From positions 2,418,001 to 2,482,000 of the forward strand of contig CP026511.1 in the NCBI GenBank assembly GCA_004010935.1: a stretch of 64,000 nt of DNA, in the 5' to 3' direction. The translations under genes and the position numbers were made by a program. Shown in pieces: positions 18,979 through 28,262 of this stretch. How positions within the stretch are numbered: position 1 is the first letter of the stretch; every line of letters starts with the position of its first letter. The notes beneath the pieces are model-generated. The model made no database searches and was not told the origin of the DNA. It saw nothing but the letters and a program-made list of their open reading frames with translations. The stretch comes from Pseudomonadaceae bacterium SI-3. GTDB taxonomy: Bacteria; Pseudomonadota; Gammaproteobacteria; Pseudomonadales; Pseudomonadaceae.

Positions 18979-20544
18979 TCAGGTGATCGGTGCCGGGTTG
19001 AACAAGGTGATGTCGTTGTGGATCTGGTGCTGCTCGGCCCAAGTCTTCTTGCGCCCACTGGCGACGTCCAGGTAGTAGTGGAACAGCTCCCAACCCAGCT
19101 CCTCGATACTGGAACGGCCAGTGGCAATACGCCCGGCATCTACGTCAATCAGGTCAGGCCAGCGCTCGGCCAGCTCGGTGCGGGTAGAGACTTTCACGAC
19201 CGGTGCCATGGCCAGACCATATGGGGTGCCCCGCCCGGTGGTGAACACATGCAGGTTCATGCCGGCCGCCAACTGCAACGTGCCGCAGACAAAGTCGCTG
19301 GCTGGGGTCGCGCAGTAGATCAGGCCTTTGCTGCTGAACCGCTCGCCTGGGCCGAGTACGCCGTTGATCGCACTGCTGCCGGATTTGACGATAGAGCCAA
19401 GAGACTTCTCGACAATGTTGGACAACCCGCCTTTCTTGTTACCAGGCGTGGTGTTGGCGCTGCGATCGGCTGCGCCGCGCTCCAGATACTGGTCGTACCA
19501 GTCCATCTCGCGGACCAAGGCTTCGGCAACCTCCGGCGTTTCAGCCCGCGACGTAAGCATATAGATCGCATCGCGCACTTCGGTGACTTCAGAAAACATC
19601 ACTGTCGCGCCTGCGCGGATCAGCAGGTCCGAGGCGTAGCCCAAGGCTGGATTGGCGGTGATTCCCGAGAAGGCATCGCTGCCGCCGCATTGCATGCCCA
19701 GCACAAGCTCTGAGGCCGGAACGGTTTCGCGCTGGCGGCGGTTGAGCTTTTGCAGACGCGACTCGGCCAGCGCCATGATCTGTTCGATCATCTCGCCGAA
19801 ACCGGTGTTGGAGTCCTGCAAACGGTACAGCCAGGGTTCGCTGAGATCGACCGATGCGTCGCCCTCGTGCATCACCTGCTCTGCCTGCAGCTTTTCGCAG
19901 CCAAGGCTGATGACCAGCGCTTCGCCGCCGAGGTTGGGGTTGCGCGCCAGGTTGCGGACGGTACGGATCGGGATGTAGGCGTCCTTGGCATTGATCGCCA
20001 CGCCGCAACCGTAGCTGTGGGTCAGCGCGACCACGTCATCGACGTTCGGGAACTTCGGCAGAAGCTCCTTACGAATGCGCGCAACAGCGTGATCGAGCAC
20101 GCCCGTCACGCATTGAACGGTGGTGGTGATACCGAGCACGTTGCGCGTACCAACCGTGCCGTCTGCGTTGCGGTAGCCTTCAAAGGTAAAGCCCTCAAGC
20201 GGCTCGAGGCGCTCCGGGACAGCATCGGCCATTGGCAGGCTGTCGAGGGGTGGAGCTGAGGGCATGCGCAGCTGCGTTTCCTTGACCCAGGACCCTCGCG
20301 CGATGGGCTCTAGCGCATAACCAATGATCTGTCCGTAGCGGCGCACAGGCTGGTCGACCGCAATATCCACCAGCGCAACCTTGTGGCTTTGCGGCACTGA
20401 TTCGACCGTGACCAGCCCGTCCTCGAACCGGGCACCGGTCGGCACACCGCCATCGTTAACCACCACAGCCACGTTGTCCGCATCGTTGAGGCGGATGTAA
20501 CGCGGTGAATCTTGATGCTGAATCAGTTCCACGGTGTCGTTCAT
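18979..20544 (-). CDS. garD: Galactarate dehydratase (UxaA/GarD family)
   Basis: GarD removes water from galactarate to give 5-keto-4-deoxy-D-glucarate. The 521-residue product has the N-terminal SAF-like domain (about 1-95) and then the UxaA-type catalytic body with [10 protein letters not shown], a LTHSYGCGV segment with Cys and His near 180, and [16 protein letters not shown] near 295. The length fits GarD rather than the shorter altronate dehydratase UxaA. It is 62 bases upstream of the FAD dehydrogenase in the same operon. A structurally unrelated galactarate dehydratase is encoded at 29866, so the locus has two routes from galactarate. Confidence 0.88.
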   Translation of the reverse strand: MNDTVELIQHQDSPRYIRLNDADNVAVVVNDGGVPTGARFEDGLVTVESVPQSHKVALVDIAVDQPVRRYGQIIGYALEPIARGSWVKETQLRMPSAPPLDSLPMADAVPERLEPLEGFTFEGYRNADGTVGTRNVLGITTTVQCVTGVLDHAVARIRKELLPKFPNVDDVVALTHSYGCGVAINAKDAYIPIRTVRNLARNPNLGGEALVISLGCEKLQAEQVMHEGDASVDLSEPWLYRLQDSNTGFGEMIEQIMALAESRLQKLNRRQRETVPASELVLGMQCGGSDAFSGITANPALGYASDLLIRAGATVMFSEVTEVRDAIYMLTSRAETPEVAEALVREMDWYDQYLERGAADRSANTTPGNKKGGLSNIVEKSLGSIVKSGSSAINGVLGPGERFSSKGLIYCATPASDFVCGTLQLAAGMNLHVFTTGRGTPYGLAMAPVVKVSTRTELAERWPDLIDVDAGRIATGRSSIEELGWELFHYYLDVASGRKKTWAEQHQIHNDITLFNPAPIT

Positions 20545-20597
20545 CTCGGTCTCCGGTCAGGCCGGTTGTTGTTCTGGTCTGGTTCGTTCGCAGCGCG

Positions 20598-20665
20598 GTA
20601 GGGTGGGCTTCCGCTCACCAAGGTGAATGTTTGGGCTGCAAGCGATGGGCTGAAGCCCACCCTAC
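20598..20665. repeat. REP-like palindromic repeat in the gudD-garD gap
   Basis: GTAGGGTGGGCTTC at 20598-20611 is matched by its reverse complement at 20652-20665, giving a 68-base imperfect palindrome. A related, shorter palindrome sharing GTGGGCT/AGCCCACCCTAC lies at 58490-58511. Such dispersed hairpins are common between genes in P. stutzeri relatives and may stabilise or attenuate the operon transcript. Confidence 0.7.
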
Positions 20666-20734
20666 TCGCCTCCGCGGCCGCGGTATTTCCCCTTGGCCGC
20701 CCACTCCGCCCTAACGCGGTTTCTCGCGCTGGTC

Positions 20735-22078
20735 TCAACGCACCATGCACGGCTTCTTGTTGTTGAACGTCCAATCCGGAATCAGGTACTGCATGGCGAT
20801 GGCATCGTCGCGAGCGCCCAGGCCTTTGGCCAGGTACAGCTCATGAGCCTTCTGCAGCGCATCTTCATCCAGCTCCACGCCCAGGCCCGACTTGGCCGGC
20901 ACAGCGACCTTGCCGCCGACGATCTGCAGCGGATCGCGGGTCAGGTATTGGCCGTCCTGCCAGATCCAATGGGTGTCGATCGCGGTGATCTTGCCCGGCG
21001 CGGCCGCGGCCACGTGAGTGAACATGGCCAGCGAAATGTCGAAGTGGTTGTTGGAGTGCGATCCCCAGGTCAACCCCCAGTCGTTGCACATCTGCGCAAC
21101 CCGCACCGAGCCGCTCATGGTCCAGAAATGTGGGTCGGCTAGCGGAATGTCCACCGATTGCAGGCTGATGGTGTGGCCCATTTGCCGCCAATCGGTTGCG
21201 ATCATGTTGGTCGCGGTCGGCAGGCCGGTCGCGCGACGGAACTCGGCCATCACTTCGCGCCCCGAGTAGCCGTTCTCGGCACCGCAAGGGTCTTCGGCAT
21301 AGGCCAGCACGCCGTGCAGGTCCTTGCACAGATCGATTGCCTCGGCCAGTGACCAGGCACCGTTGGGGTCCAGGGTGATGCGGGCATCGGGGAAGCGCTC
21401 GGCCAGCGCACGGATGGCCTTGACCTCTTCGCTGCCTGGCAATACGCCGCCCTTGAGTTTGAAATCCTTGAAACCATAGCGCTCGTAGGCCGCTTCGGCC
21501 TGACGCACAACGGTTTCGGGGGTCAATGCTTCTTCGTTGCGCACGCGGAACCAGCTATCGCTGGCATTCGACTCGTCGCGGTAGCCGAGGTCGGTTTTGT
21601 TGCGATCGGCGATGAAGAACAGATAACCGAGCATCTCGACTTCTTCGCGCTGCTGTCCGTCACCGAGCAGTGCGGCAACCGGCACGTTGAGGTGCTGGCC
21701 GAGCAGATCGAGCAGCGCCGACTCGATCGCCGTGATGGCGTGAATAGCGATGCGCAGGTCGAAGGTCTGCAAGCCGCGGCCCGCGACATCGCGGTCAGCG
21801 AATGCCTTGCGCGCCTGGTTCAGCAGACCATTGAAATTGCCAACCGATTGCCCGATCAGAATGGCGCGAGCGTCGTCCAGCGTCTTGCGGATCGCCTCGC
21901 CACCGGGGACCTCGCCGACACCTGTGTTGCCGGCGCTGTCCTTGAGAATGAGGATGTTGCGGGTGAAGTACGGACCATGAGCGCCACTCAGGTTGAGCAG
22001 CATGCTGTCTTGCCCTGCGACCGGAACCACTCGAAGTTCGGTGATGACCGGAGCACCTTGATTCATAGAATCGTTCAT
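20735..22078 (-). CDS. gudD: Glucarate dehydratase
   Basis: This enolase-superfamily enzyme dehydrates D-glucarate (and L-idarate) to 5-keto-4-deoxy-D-glucarate. The 447-residue product has the KxK catalytic pair in FKDFKLKGG near residue 205, metal-binding Asp in TLDPNGAW, Glu and Asn further on, Asp in ATDWRQMGH, and the catalytic His in WGSHSNNHF. Length matches E. coli GudD. An AAGAACAA motif (reverse strand, 22092-22099) lies about 14 bases before the start, a Crc/Hfq-type site next to the ribosome-binding AGAGA. A paralogue with intact residues lies at 25277. Confidence 0.93.
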   Translation of the reverse strand: MNDSMNQGAPVITELRVVPVAGQDSMLLNLSGAHGPYFTRNILILKDSAGNTGVGEVPGGEAIRKTLDDARAILIGQSVGNFNGLLNQARKAFADRDVAGRGLQTFDLRIAIHAITAIESALLDLLGQHLNVPVAALLGDGQQREEVEMLGYLFFIADRNKTDLGYRDESNASDSWFRVRNEEALTPETVVRQAEAAYERYGFKDFKLKGGVLPGSEEVKAIRALAERFPDARITLDPNGAWSLAEAIDLCKDLHGVLAYAEDPCGAENGYSGREVMAEFRRATGLPTATNMIATDWRQMGHTISLQSVDIPLADPHFWTMSGSVRVAQMCNDWGLTWGSHSNNHFDISLAMFTHVAAAAPGKITAIDTHWIWQDGQYLTRDPLQIVGGKVAVPAKSGLGVELDEDALQKAHELYLAKGLGARDDAIAMQYLIPDWTFNNKKPCMVR

Positions 22079-22198
22079 ATGCGTCTCTCTTTTGTTCTTA
22101 TGGTCCGCGTTGCGGTGTATCGATCTGTTTGCCGCCCGCGAATCGCCGAGCCGCTGAGCGACTCGGACGGATTGCGCGTCATAGGACGACTCGGCTGA

Positions 22199-23641
22199 TC
22201 AGCCGATGTACGTGGTCTTCACCGTGGTGTAGAACTCCTGGGCGTAACGGCCTTGCTCACGCGGACCGTAGGACGAGCCTTTGCGACCGCCGAACGGCAC
22301 GTGGTAATCCACGCCAGCGGTGGGAAGATTGACCATCACCATCCCGGCCTGGGAATGACGCTTGAAGTGATTGGCGTACTTCAACGAGGTGGTGCAGATG
22401 CCCGCCGAAAGACCGAACTCGGTGTCGTTGGCCATGGCCAGCGCTTCGTCGTAGTCCTTGACCTTTACCACGTTGGCGACCGGGCCGAAAATCTCTTCAC
22501 GGCTGATGCGCATGTCGGCGGTGCTGTCGACGAACAAAGTCGGCGCCAGGTAGTAACCTTCAGTGTCGCAGCTGACGCGCTCGCCGCCGCAGGCCAGGCG
22601 TGCGCCTTCTTGCTTGCCGATCTCGATGTACTTCAGGTCCTGATCGAGCTGCGCCTGGGATACGACCGGGCCGACATCCACGCCCTGCTCCAATGCCGAA
22701 CCGACCTTGATCTTCTTGATGCGCTCGATCATGGCCTCGACGAAACGGTCGTAGATGCCTTCGGTAACGATGATGCGGCTGGATGCGGTGCAACGCTGGC
22801 CGGTGGAGTAAAACGCGCTTTGCGTCGCCAGTTCTACGGCAGTGTTGAGGTCGGCATCGTCCAGAATGATCTGCGGATTCTTGCCGCCCATTTCCAGCTG
22901 AACCTTGGCCTGACGCCCGACGCAGGTCGCCGCGATGCCACGACCAACGCCAACCGAGCCGGTAAAGCTGACGCCATCGACGCGCTTGTCGTTGACGATG
23001 GCTTCGCCGACTTCGCGGCCCTTGCCCATCACCAGGTTGAACACGCCGGCCGGGAAGCCTGCGCGCGAGATGATGTCAGCGACGGCCCAGGCGCAACCTG
23101 GAACCAGATCGGCTGGTTTGATCACCACGCAGTTGCCATAGGCGAGCGCGGGCGCAATTTTCCAAGCAGGAATGGCAATCGGGAAGTTCCACGGGGTGAT
23201 CAGGCCGATCACGCCCAGGGGCTCGCGGGTGACTTCAACGCTGACACCCGGACGGACCGACTGCAGGGTCTCGCCAGCCTGACGCAGGCACTCGCCGGCG
23301 AAGTACTTGAAGATGTTCCCGGCACGGGACACTTCACCGATGGCTTCCGGCAGGGTCTTGCCTTCTTCACGCGCCAGCAGGTTACCCAGCTCTTCTCGGC
23401 GAGCGAGGATTTCCAAACCGACCTTTTCCAGTGCATCGGCACGTGCCTGGATGCCGGACGTTGACCACGCCGGGAATGCTTTGCGTGCTGCAGCGATGGC
23501 GGCTTCGACCTGCGAAGCGTCCGCTTGGGCATATTCGCCGATAACGTCCGACAGATCGGACGGGTTGATGTTGGCCTGGTAATTCTTGCCAGCTACCCAT
23601 TGGCCATCGATGTAGTTGTCATATCGCTTTGCGTCTGCCAC
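22199..23641 (-). CDS. 2,5-dioxovalerate (2-oxoglutarate semialdehyde) dehydrogenase
   Basis: The 480-residue aldehyde dehydrogenase has the catalytic Cys in STGQRCTASS near residue 286, the general-base Glu in LEMGGKNP near 252, the conserved ITPWNFPIA and the C-terminal PFGGRKGSS. Sitting between kdgD and gudD, it should oxidise 2-oxoglutarate semialdehyde, the KdgD product, to 2-oxoglutarate, linking aldarate breakdown to the TCA cycle. The specific substrate follows from context rather than from sequence alone. The ribosome site is a GGAGAG just before ATG. Confidence 0.87.
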   Translation of the reverse strand: MADAKRYDNYIDGQWVAGKNYQANINPSDLSDVIGEYAQADASQVEAAIAAARKAFPAWSTSGIQARADALEKVGLEILARREELGNLLAREEGKTLPEAIGEVSRAGNIFKYFAGECLRQAGETLQSVRPGVSVEVTREPLGVIGLITPWNFPIAIPAWKIAPALAYGNCVVIKPADLVPGCAWAVADIISRAGFPAGVFNLVMGKGREVGEAIVNDKRVDGVSFTGSVGVGRGIAATCVGRQAKVQLEMGGKNPQIILDDADLNTAVELATQSAFYSTGQRCTASSRIIVTEGIYDRFVEAMIERIKKIKVGSALEQGVDVGPVVSQAQLDQDLKYIEIGKQEGARLACGGERVSCDTEGYYLAPTLFVDSTADMRISREEIFGPVANVVKVKDYDEALAMANDTEFGLSAGICTTSLKYANHFKRHSQAGMVMVNLPTAGVDYHVPFGGRKGSSYGPREQGRYAQEFYTTVKTTYIG

Positions 23642-23734
23642 GTAGCGCTCTCCTTCGTGAGGTCCGCCGCACTGCCTGGTATGAATGAAGGCATCGTTAA
23701 CGGCGGTTGGGGCGAGTGATAGGTCTGACGTACG

Positions 23735-24646
23735 TTACTGCGCGCCCTGCTTCTCGATCAGCGCGGCAAGCGCTTCGTACTCGTCCGGCAGCAGGTCCGT
23801 CAGTGGTGCACGAACTGGGCCGGCGTCGTAACCGGCGATTTTCGCGCCAGCCTTGACGATGCTGACCGCGTAGCCTTTGCGACGGTTGCGGATATCGAGA
23901 TAAGGCAGGAAGAAATCATCGATCAGCTTGCCGACGGTTTCATGGTCGTCGCGAGAGATTGCACCGTAGAAGTCCATGGCCAACTTCGGCACGAAGTTGA
24001 AGACGGCCGATGAGTACACGGGTACGCCCAGCGCTTTGTAGGCCGCGGCGTAGACTTCTGCAGTCGGCAGGCCGCCGAGGTAGGTCAGGCGCTCACCGAG
24101 GCGACGACGAATGGAGACCATCAGTTCGATGTCGCCCAGACCGTCCTTGTAGCCGATCAGGTTCGGGCAGCGCTCGGTCAGCTGCTCGAGCAGCGGCGCG
24201 GTCAGGCGGCAGACGTTGCGGTTATAGACCACGACGCCAATGTTGACCGACTTGCACACCTCCTCTACATGCCGAGCGACGCCTTCCTGGCTCGCTTCGG
24301 TCAGGTAATGCGGAAGCAACAAAAGCCCTTTCGCACCAAGGCGTTCAGCCTCTTGAGCGTAGGCGATCGCCTGACGGGTCGGACCGCCTACACCCGCGAG
24401 GATGGGCACCTGACCGGCACAGGTATCGACGGCAGTCTTGATGATGTCCGGGTATTCCTGCGGGGTCAGCGAGAAGAACTCGCCCGTACCGCCCGCGGCA
24501 AACAGCGCTGTTGCGCCATAAGGTGCCAGCCACTCGAGTCGCTTGATGTAGCCGGCACGGCTGAAGTCGCCCTGCTGGTCAAAGTCAGTGACCGGAAAGG
24601 ACAGCAAACCAGAAGAGAGGATGGCCTTCAGTTCTTGTGGGTTCAT
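23735..24646 (-). CDS. kdgD: 5-dehydro-4-deoxyglucarate dehydratase
   Basis: KdgD belongs to the DapA/NAL aldolase superfamily and converts 5-keto-4-deoxy-D-glucarate to 2-oxoglutarate semialdehyde with loss of water and CO2. The 303-residue protein has the phosphate-loop-like [12 protein letters not shown] near residue 50, YNRNVCRLT near 150 and the Schiff-base Lys in IGYKDGLGD near 178. It is the first gene of a long operon running down to the epimerase gene. A 13-bp operator lies 60 bases upstream of the start, so this is a regulated promoter. Confidence 0.93.
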   Translation of the reverse strand: MNPQELKAILSSGLLSFPVTDFDQQGDFSRAGYIKRLEWLAPYGATALFAAGGTGEFFSLTPQEYPDIIKTAVDTCAGQVPILAGVGGPTRQAIAYAQEAERLGAKGLLLLPHYLTEASQEGVARHVEEVCKSVNIGVVVYNRNVCRLTAPLLEQLTERCPNLIGYKDGLGDIELMVSIRRRLGERLTYLGGLPTAEVYAAAYKALGVPVYSSAVFNFVPKLAMDFYGAISRDDHETVGKLIDDFFLPYLDIRNRRKGYAVSIVKAGAKIAGYDAGPVRAPLTDLLPDEYEALAALIEKQGAQ

Positions 24647-24705
24647 TGTTCGAGCATCCTGTGAAACTAAGAGTAGATGAAGTAGGGCCTCGGCCTTGGA
24701 GATAC

Positions 24706-24718
24706 GTTATCGTACAAC
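24706..24718. promoter_or_regulatory. GntR-family operator before kdgD
   Basis: GTTATCGTACAAC is the exact reverse complement of the site in front of the GntR gene at 38111-38123, 13 of 13 bases. It is centred about 66 bases upstream of the kdgD start. Confidence 0.7.
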
Positions 24719-24850
24719 TTATGGCTACGCTACCTCTTTATCGAAGATTGTTGCCTTGCCGTCTCGGTCCTCATGCGCCTCAGGCTTCTCTCTTGCACTG
24801 ACAAAGCTAGCCGATGAAATGTCCCGATGTGAATCTGGGTCGACCCCATT

Positions 24851-24899
24851 GAAACAAATAAATGACCGGCCGGTCATACGGGGCCGATTAGTTTGTTTC
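24851..24899. promoter_or_regulatory. Nested palindrome, possible second regulator site
   Basis: A perfect 16-base palindrome ATGACCGGCCGGTCAT (24862-24877) lies within an outer inverted pair, GAAACAAA (24851-24858) and TTTGTTTC (24892-24899). GACCGGCCGGTC-type cores are common operators for TetR-family repressors. No such regulator gene is seen in the window. Confidence 0.55.
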
Positions 24900-24943
24900 A
24901 CCGATTTGACAACCATGAATCGCGCTGATAAAAATCTCAGCAA

Positions 24944-24956
24944 GTCATACGACAAC
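24944..24956. promoter_or_regulatory. GntR-family operator before the second gudD
   Basis: The reverse strand reads GTTGTCGTATGAC, fitting GTTGTMNNAYRAC. It probably controls the rightward transcript for gudD2 and tctCBA. Confidence 0.6.
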
Positions 24957-25276
24957 GTACGACATCTACAACAACCAGAGCCTGAAAGCCATGAATCAAT
25001 CAGCGGTATGCCGCCCTGCAAACTCCCCGCTCTGCCGCACCCTGGTTAATCCATCGAACGTAGTCCGCACGGCGGCCGGTCAGCGCCACCGCGCCATTGT
25101 CTTCGACCGCAGCCGCTGCAGGCCGCGGCACGCGCAGTCAAACCCGCCCTTCGTTGCGGGTCAGTTGATCATGACCCGCGAGCCTGCGCAGGCCGTCGAC
25201 CTTTAGAGAACCCATCCCGCCGATAGGCGCTGCCACCTACATTCGCTCATAAAAACAATCAGGAGCAAGACGACAG

Positions 25277-26671
25277 ATGCAAGACACTCGAACGGCGACG
25301 ACGCCAGTAGTGAAGGAGATGCATGTCATCCCGGTTGCGGGTTACGACAGCATGCTGCTGAACTTGTGTGGTGCCCACGCGCCCTACTTCACTCGCAACC
25401 TGGTGATCCTCAAGGACAGCGCCGGCCGCAGCGGTATTGGCGAAGTGCCGGGTGGCGAAGGCATCAGGCAAGCCTTGGAGCGAACAAAAGGTCTGGTTAT
25501 TGGCCAGCCGATCGGCCGCTACAACGGGATACTCAACGCATTGCGTCGCGGCATAGCTGGCGGGTCAGCGACGGGCCCGCAGGCTACGCAGCACGAGGTG
25601 ACCTCCGAAGCGGAAGCGGCGGTCCTGAAGCAGCCGCATGAGATCAATCTGCGCCTGGACAATGTCATCACAGCAGTGGAAGCCGCGCTTCTCGACCTGC
25701 TCGGTCAACATCTCGATGTGCCGGTTGCCGAGCTGCTCGGCAGCGGCCAGCAGCGGACCAGCGTGCCAATGCTGGCGTACCTCTTCTATATAGGAGATCG
25801 CAAACGTACCGACCTGCCCTACCTGGCCGGTACCGGTTCGGCGGATGACTGGTACCACATTCGTCATCAGGAAGCGGTGACTCCGGCCGCCATCGTCCGG
25901 CTGGCTGAGGCCGCTACCGCCCGCTACGGTTTCAAAGACTTCAAGCTCAAGGGCGGTGTAATGCGTGGTAGCGAAGAGATGCAGGCGATTGCCGGCATCA
26001 AGTCGCGCTTCCCTGACGCCCGCGTCACGCTTGATCCCAATGGGGCCTGGTCACTGGCCGAAGCAATCGAGCTGTGCAAAGGCCAAGGCCATATCCTGTC
26101 CTACGCAGAAGACCCGTGCGGCCCAGAGAACGGCTACTCCGGTCGCGAGATCATGGCCGAATTCAAGCGCGCTACTGGCATTCCCACCGCCACCAACATG
26201 GTCGCCACCGACTGGCGGCAGATGGGCCACTCGCTGCGCCTCGAAGCGGTCGACATCCCATTGGCCGATCCACACTTCTGGACCATGCAGGGCTCAGTAC
26301 GACTGGCGCAAATGTGCGAGCAGTTCGGTCTGACCTGGGGTTCGCATTCGAACAATCACTTCGACGTCTCGCTGGCGATGTTCACCCATGCTGCGGCCGC
26401 AGCACCGGGCAACATCACGGCCATCGACACCCACTGGATCTGGCAGGAAGGCCAGGAGCGTCTGACCCGTGAACCGCTGCAGATCGTGGGTGGCGCGGTT
26501 CAGGTGCCAGACAAGCCGGGCCTTGGCATCGAACCGGATATGGACCGGATCATGGCCGCCCATGAGCTGTACAACAAGGTCGCCACCGGCGCCCGAGACG
26601 ATGCCATGGCCATGCAGTACCTGGTCCCTGGCTGGAAGTACGACCCCAAGCAACCAAGCCTGGGCCGCTAA
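25277..26671 (+). CDS. Second glucarate dehydratase (GudD paralogue)
   Basis: The 464-residue protein is closely similar to GudD at 20735 and keeps every catalytic segment: [26 protein letters not shown] and WGSHSNNHF. Unlike the enterobacterial GudX paralogue, which is a weak enzyme, no key residue is missing. It differs by an insertion of about 20 residues rich in Ala, Gly and Glu at roughly residues 95-118, in the lid-like capping domain that shapes substrate choice. It may act on idarate or another aldarate. AGGAG precedes ATG by eleven bases and AAAAACAA (25251-25258) lies just before it. The tct transporter follows. Confidence 0.88.
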   Translation: MQDTRTATTPVVKEMHVIPVAGYDSMLLNLCGAHAPYFTRNLVILKDSAGRSGIGEVPGGEGIRQALERTKGLVIGQPIGRYNGILNALRRGIAGGSATGPQATQHEVTSEAEAAVLKQPHEINLRLDNVITAVEAALLDLLGQHLDVPVAELLGSGQQRTSVPMLAYLFYIGDRKRTDLPYLAGTGSADDWYHIRHQEAVTPAAIVRLAEAATARYGFKDFKLKGGVMRGSEEMQAIAGIKSRFPDARVTLDPNGAWSLAEAIELCKGQGHILSYAEDPCGPENGYSGREIMAEFKRATGIPTATNMVATDWRQMGHSLRLEAVDIPLADPHFWTMQGSVRLAQMCEQFGLTWGSHSNNHFDVSLAMFTHAAAAAPGNITAIDTHWIWQEGQERLTREPLQIVGGAVQVPDKPGLGIEPDMDRIMAAHELYNKVATGARDDAMAMQYLVPGWKYDPKQPSLGR

Positions 26672-26720
26672 CAAGAAGACCAAAGAAGCGCCGCAACCCC
26701 AACCACCGGAGAGACATACA

Positions 26721-27689
26721 ATGAAAAAAGCTATCAGCGCCTCCCTCGTTTCTGCCCTTCTCGCCACTGCCGTCAGCAGTGCCTTTGCTGCTGAAACCGA
26801 ATGGCCCACTCGCCCGGTACAGGTCGTCGTCATTGCCAACGCTGGCGGCGACACCGACTTCAATGCCCGCACCATGGCCAAGTACTTCACCAAGCTCACC
26901 GGCAAGGCGATGGTCATCACCAACGTCGCTGGCGGTGGCGGAACGCTCGCAGCCGAACAGGTCAAGCAGGCCGATCCGGATGGCAACACCATCCTCTTCA
27001 CCCATACCGGGCAGATGATCGTCAATGAGGTCGCCGGCCTGACCGAGGACAGCCTGGACGCCTTCGATATCTGCTGTATCGCGGGTGTGGACAAAGGCAC
27101 CGTATTCGTTGCCTCGAAAAGCTCAGGGCTGAAGACGCTGGAAGACCTGATCTCCAAATCCAAAGCCGAGCCGAGCAGCGTCACCTACGGCACCGAGATG
27201 GGCAGCTACTCCCACCTGCAGGGTCTGATGTTCGAAGGCCTGACCGACACCAAGCTGAAAATGGTCGACGCTGGCACAGTCTCCGAGAAAGTCGTCGCCC
27301 TGCTGGGTGACCGTATCGACCTCGCTGCGATCAGCTACGGCTCGGTGCAGGATTACGTGACCAGTGGCGAGATGGTTGCCCTGGGCCAGCCCAACGCGGA
27401 GCGCAACCCACTGCTCGGTGACGTGCCGACGTTCAAGGAGCAAGGCGTCGACTTCGTCATGGAGAAGCCCTACATCGTGGCGTTCCCGGACGGTACTGAT
27501 CCGGCAATCATCGAGAAGATGTCAGGCATCGTGAAACAGATCACCGAGATGCCTGAGTACGAGGAAGAGCTGCGCAAGACCTTCAAGCAGCCGGTCAGCT
27601 ATTTCGATACCAATCAGTCGATCGACCGCCTGACGAACACCCGCGAAGACTTCATGAAGTACAAGGACGAACTGCGTCAGAGCAAGTAA
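26721..27689 (+). CDS. Tripartite tricarboxylate transporter substrate-binding protein (TctC/Bug)
   Basis: The 322-residue protein has a signal peptide ending near residue 24 (SSAFAA) and the Bug-family body beginning WPTRPVQVVVIANAGGDTD, the usual first lobe with its substrate loop. The Asp-rich second loop is around DPDGNTIL and GTEMGSY. It would bind a carboxylate in the periplasm and hand it to TctAB. It starts 49 bases after the gudD paralogue, so an aldarate such as glucarate or galactarate is the likely ligand. Confidence 0.88.
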   Translation: MKKAISASLVSALLATAVSSAFAAETEWPTRPVQVVVIANAGGDTDFNARTMAKYFTKLTGKAMVITNVAGGGGTLAAEQVKQADPDGNTILFTHTGQMIVNEVAGLTEDSLDAFDICCIAGVDKGTVFVASKSSGLKTLEDLISKSKAEPSSVTYGTEMGSYSHLQGLMFEGLTDTKLKMVDAGTVSEKVVALLGDRIDLAAISYGSVQDYVTSGEMVALGQPNAERNPLLGDVPTFKEQGVDFVMEKPYIVAFPDGTDPAIIEKMSGIVKQITEMPEYEEELRKTFKQPVSYFDTNQSIDRLTNTREDFMKYKDELRQSK

Positions 27690-27704
27690 CGCCCGCGGCA
27701 CGAT

Positions 27705-27729
27705 GCCGGGCGTAGCCGCTGCGCCCGGC
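27705..27729 (+). promoter_or_regulatory. Intercistronic hairpin between tctC and tctB
   Basis: GCCGGGCG and CGCCCGGC form a perfect stem without a T tract. Such hairpins usually stabilise the 3' end of the binding-protein message, giving more binding protein than permease. The TRAP operon has the same feature at 34276. Confidence 0.55.
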
Positions 27730-27758
27730 AGCCTTCCCTCTGAATCGAGAGCAGTCCC

Positions 27759-28253
27759 ATGGATACCTACAAGAGAAAGGAGTTACTGGTCGGAGCCCTG
27801 ATGCTGGGTGCCGGCCTGTTCTACCTGTTCCTGACGATCAATCTTCCGCGCAAAGGTTTTATCGACGCCTCCACCGTTCCCTATGTCCTATCCGTTGGGC
27901 TGTGCCTGTTGGGCGCGCTGCAGTTGTTGACCGCGACCAAGGCAACCCCGCCTCCCGCTGATCCCGATGCGGATGCGGATGCGGACTCATCGGCTGCAAC
28001 GCCGCCGGACTATCCAACGGTATTCAAAACGCTCGGATTGATCGCGGTCTATGTTGCCCTGCTGCAAAAGGTCGGCTTCCCGATCATGACCGTGCTCTAT
28101 CTCTACGCGCAGTTCATCGTCATCACACCGCGCGAGCAGAAGGTCAACCACATCACCTACATCGTCATCGCGGTGGTGACCTCCGCTTTGATCTTCTTCA
28201 CCTTCCGGCAGGGCTTCGATCTGATGCTCCCGACCGGCTTTCTGAAAATCTAG
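27759..28253 (+). CDS. Tripartite tricarboxylate transporter small membrane subunit TctB
   Basis: The 164-residue protein has four hydrophobic helices (about 9-27, 35-55, 88-106 and 113-150 as a pair), with a loop rich in Asp and Ala between helices two and three. This fits TctB, the small partner of the TctA channel. It stands between tctC and tctA in the usual order. Confidence 0.85.
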   Translation: MDTYKRKELLVGALMLGAGLFYLFLTINLPRKGFIDASTVPYVLSVGLCLLGALQLLTATKATPPPADPDADADADSSAATPPDYPTVFKTLGLIAVYVALLQKVGFPIMTVLYLYAQFIVITPREQKVNHITYIVIAVVTSALIFFTFRQGFDLMLPTGFLKI

Positions 28254-28262
28254 GAGGCGGCC

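Larger units (their letters stand above)
24647..25276. other. 630-base divergent regulatory region between kdgD and the second gudD
   Basis: It holds two copies of the proposed GntR operator (24706 and 24944) and a nested palindrome (24851-24899). Because the second operator lies 320 bases before the gudD paralogue, that gene probably has a long leader. A 71-codon frame at 24991-25206 in this leader shows no recognisable features and was not called. Confidence 0.6.

Noticed and set aside
22253..23464. A 403-codon open frame on the plus strand
   Set aside because: It lies wholly antisense to the aldehyde dehydrogenase gene at 22199-23641 and has no family motifs; long antisense frames are common at this GC content.
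24991..25206. A 71-codon frame in the leader of the second gudD
   Set aside because: It has a weak ribosome site, no recognisable domain and a composition like non-coding DNA; it may only be leader sequence.
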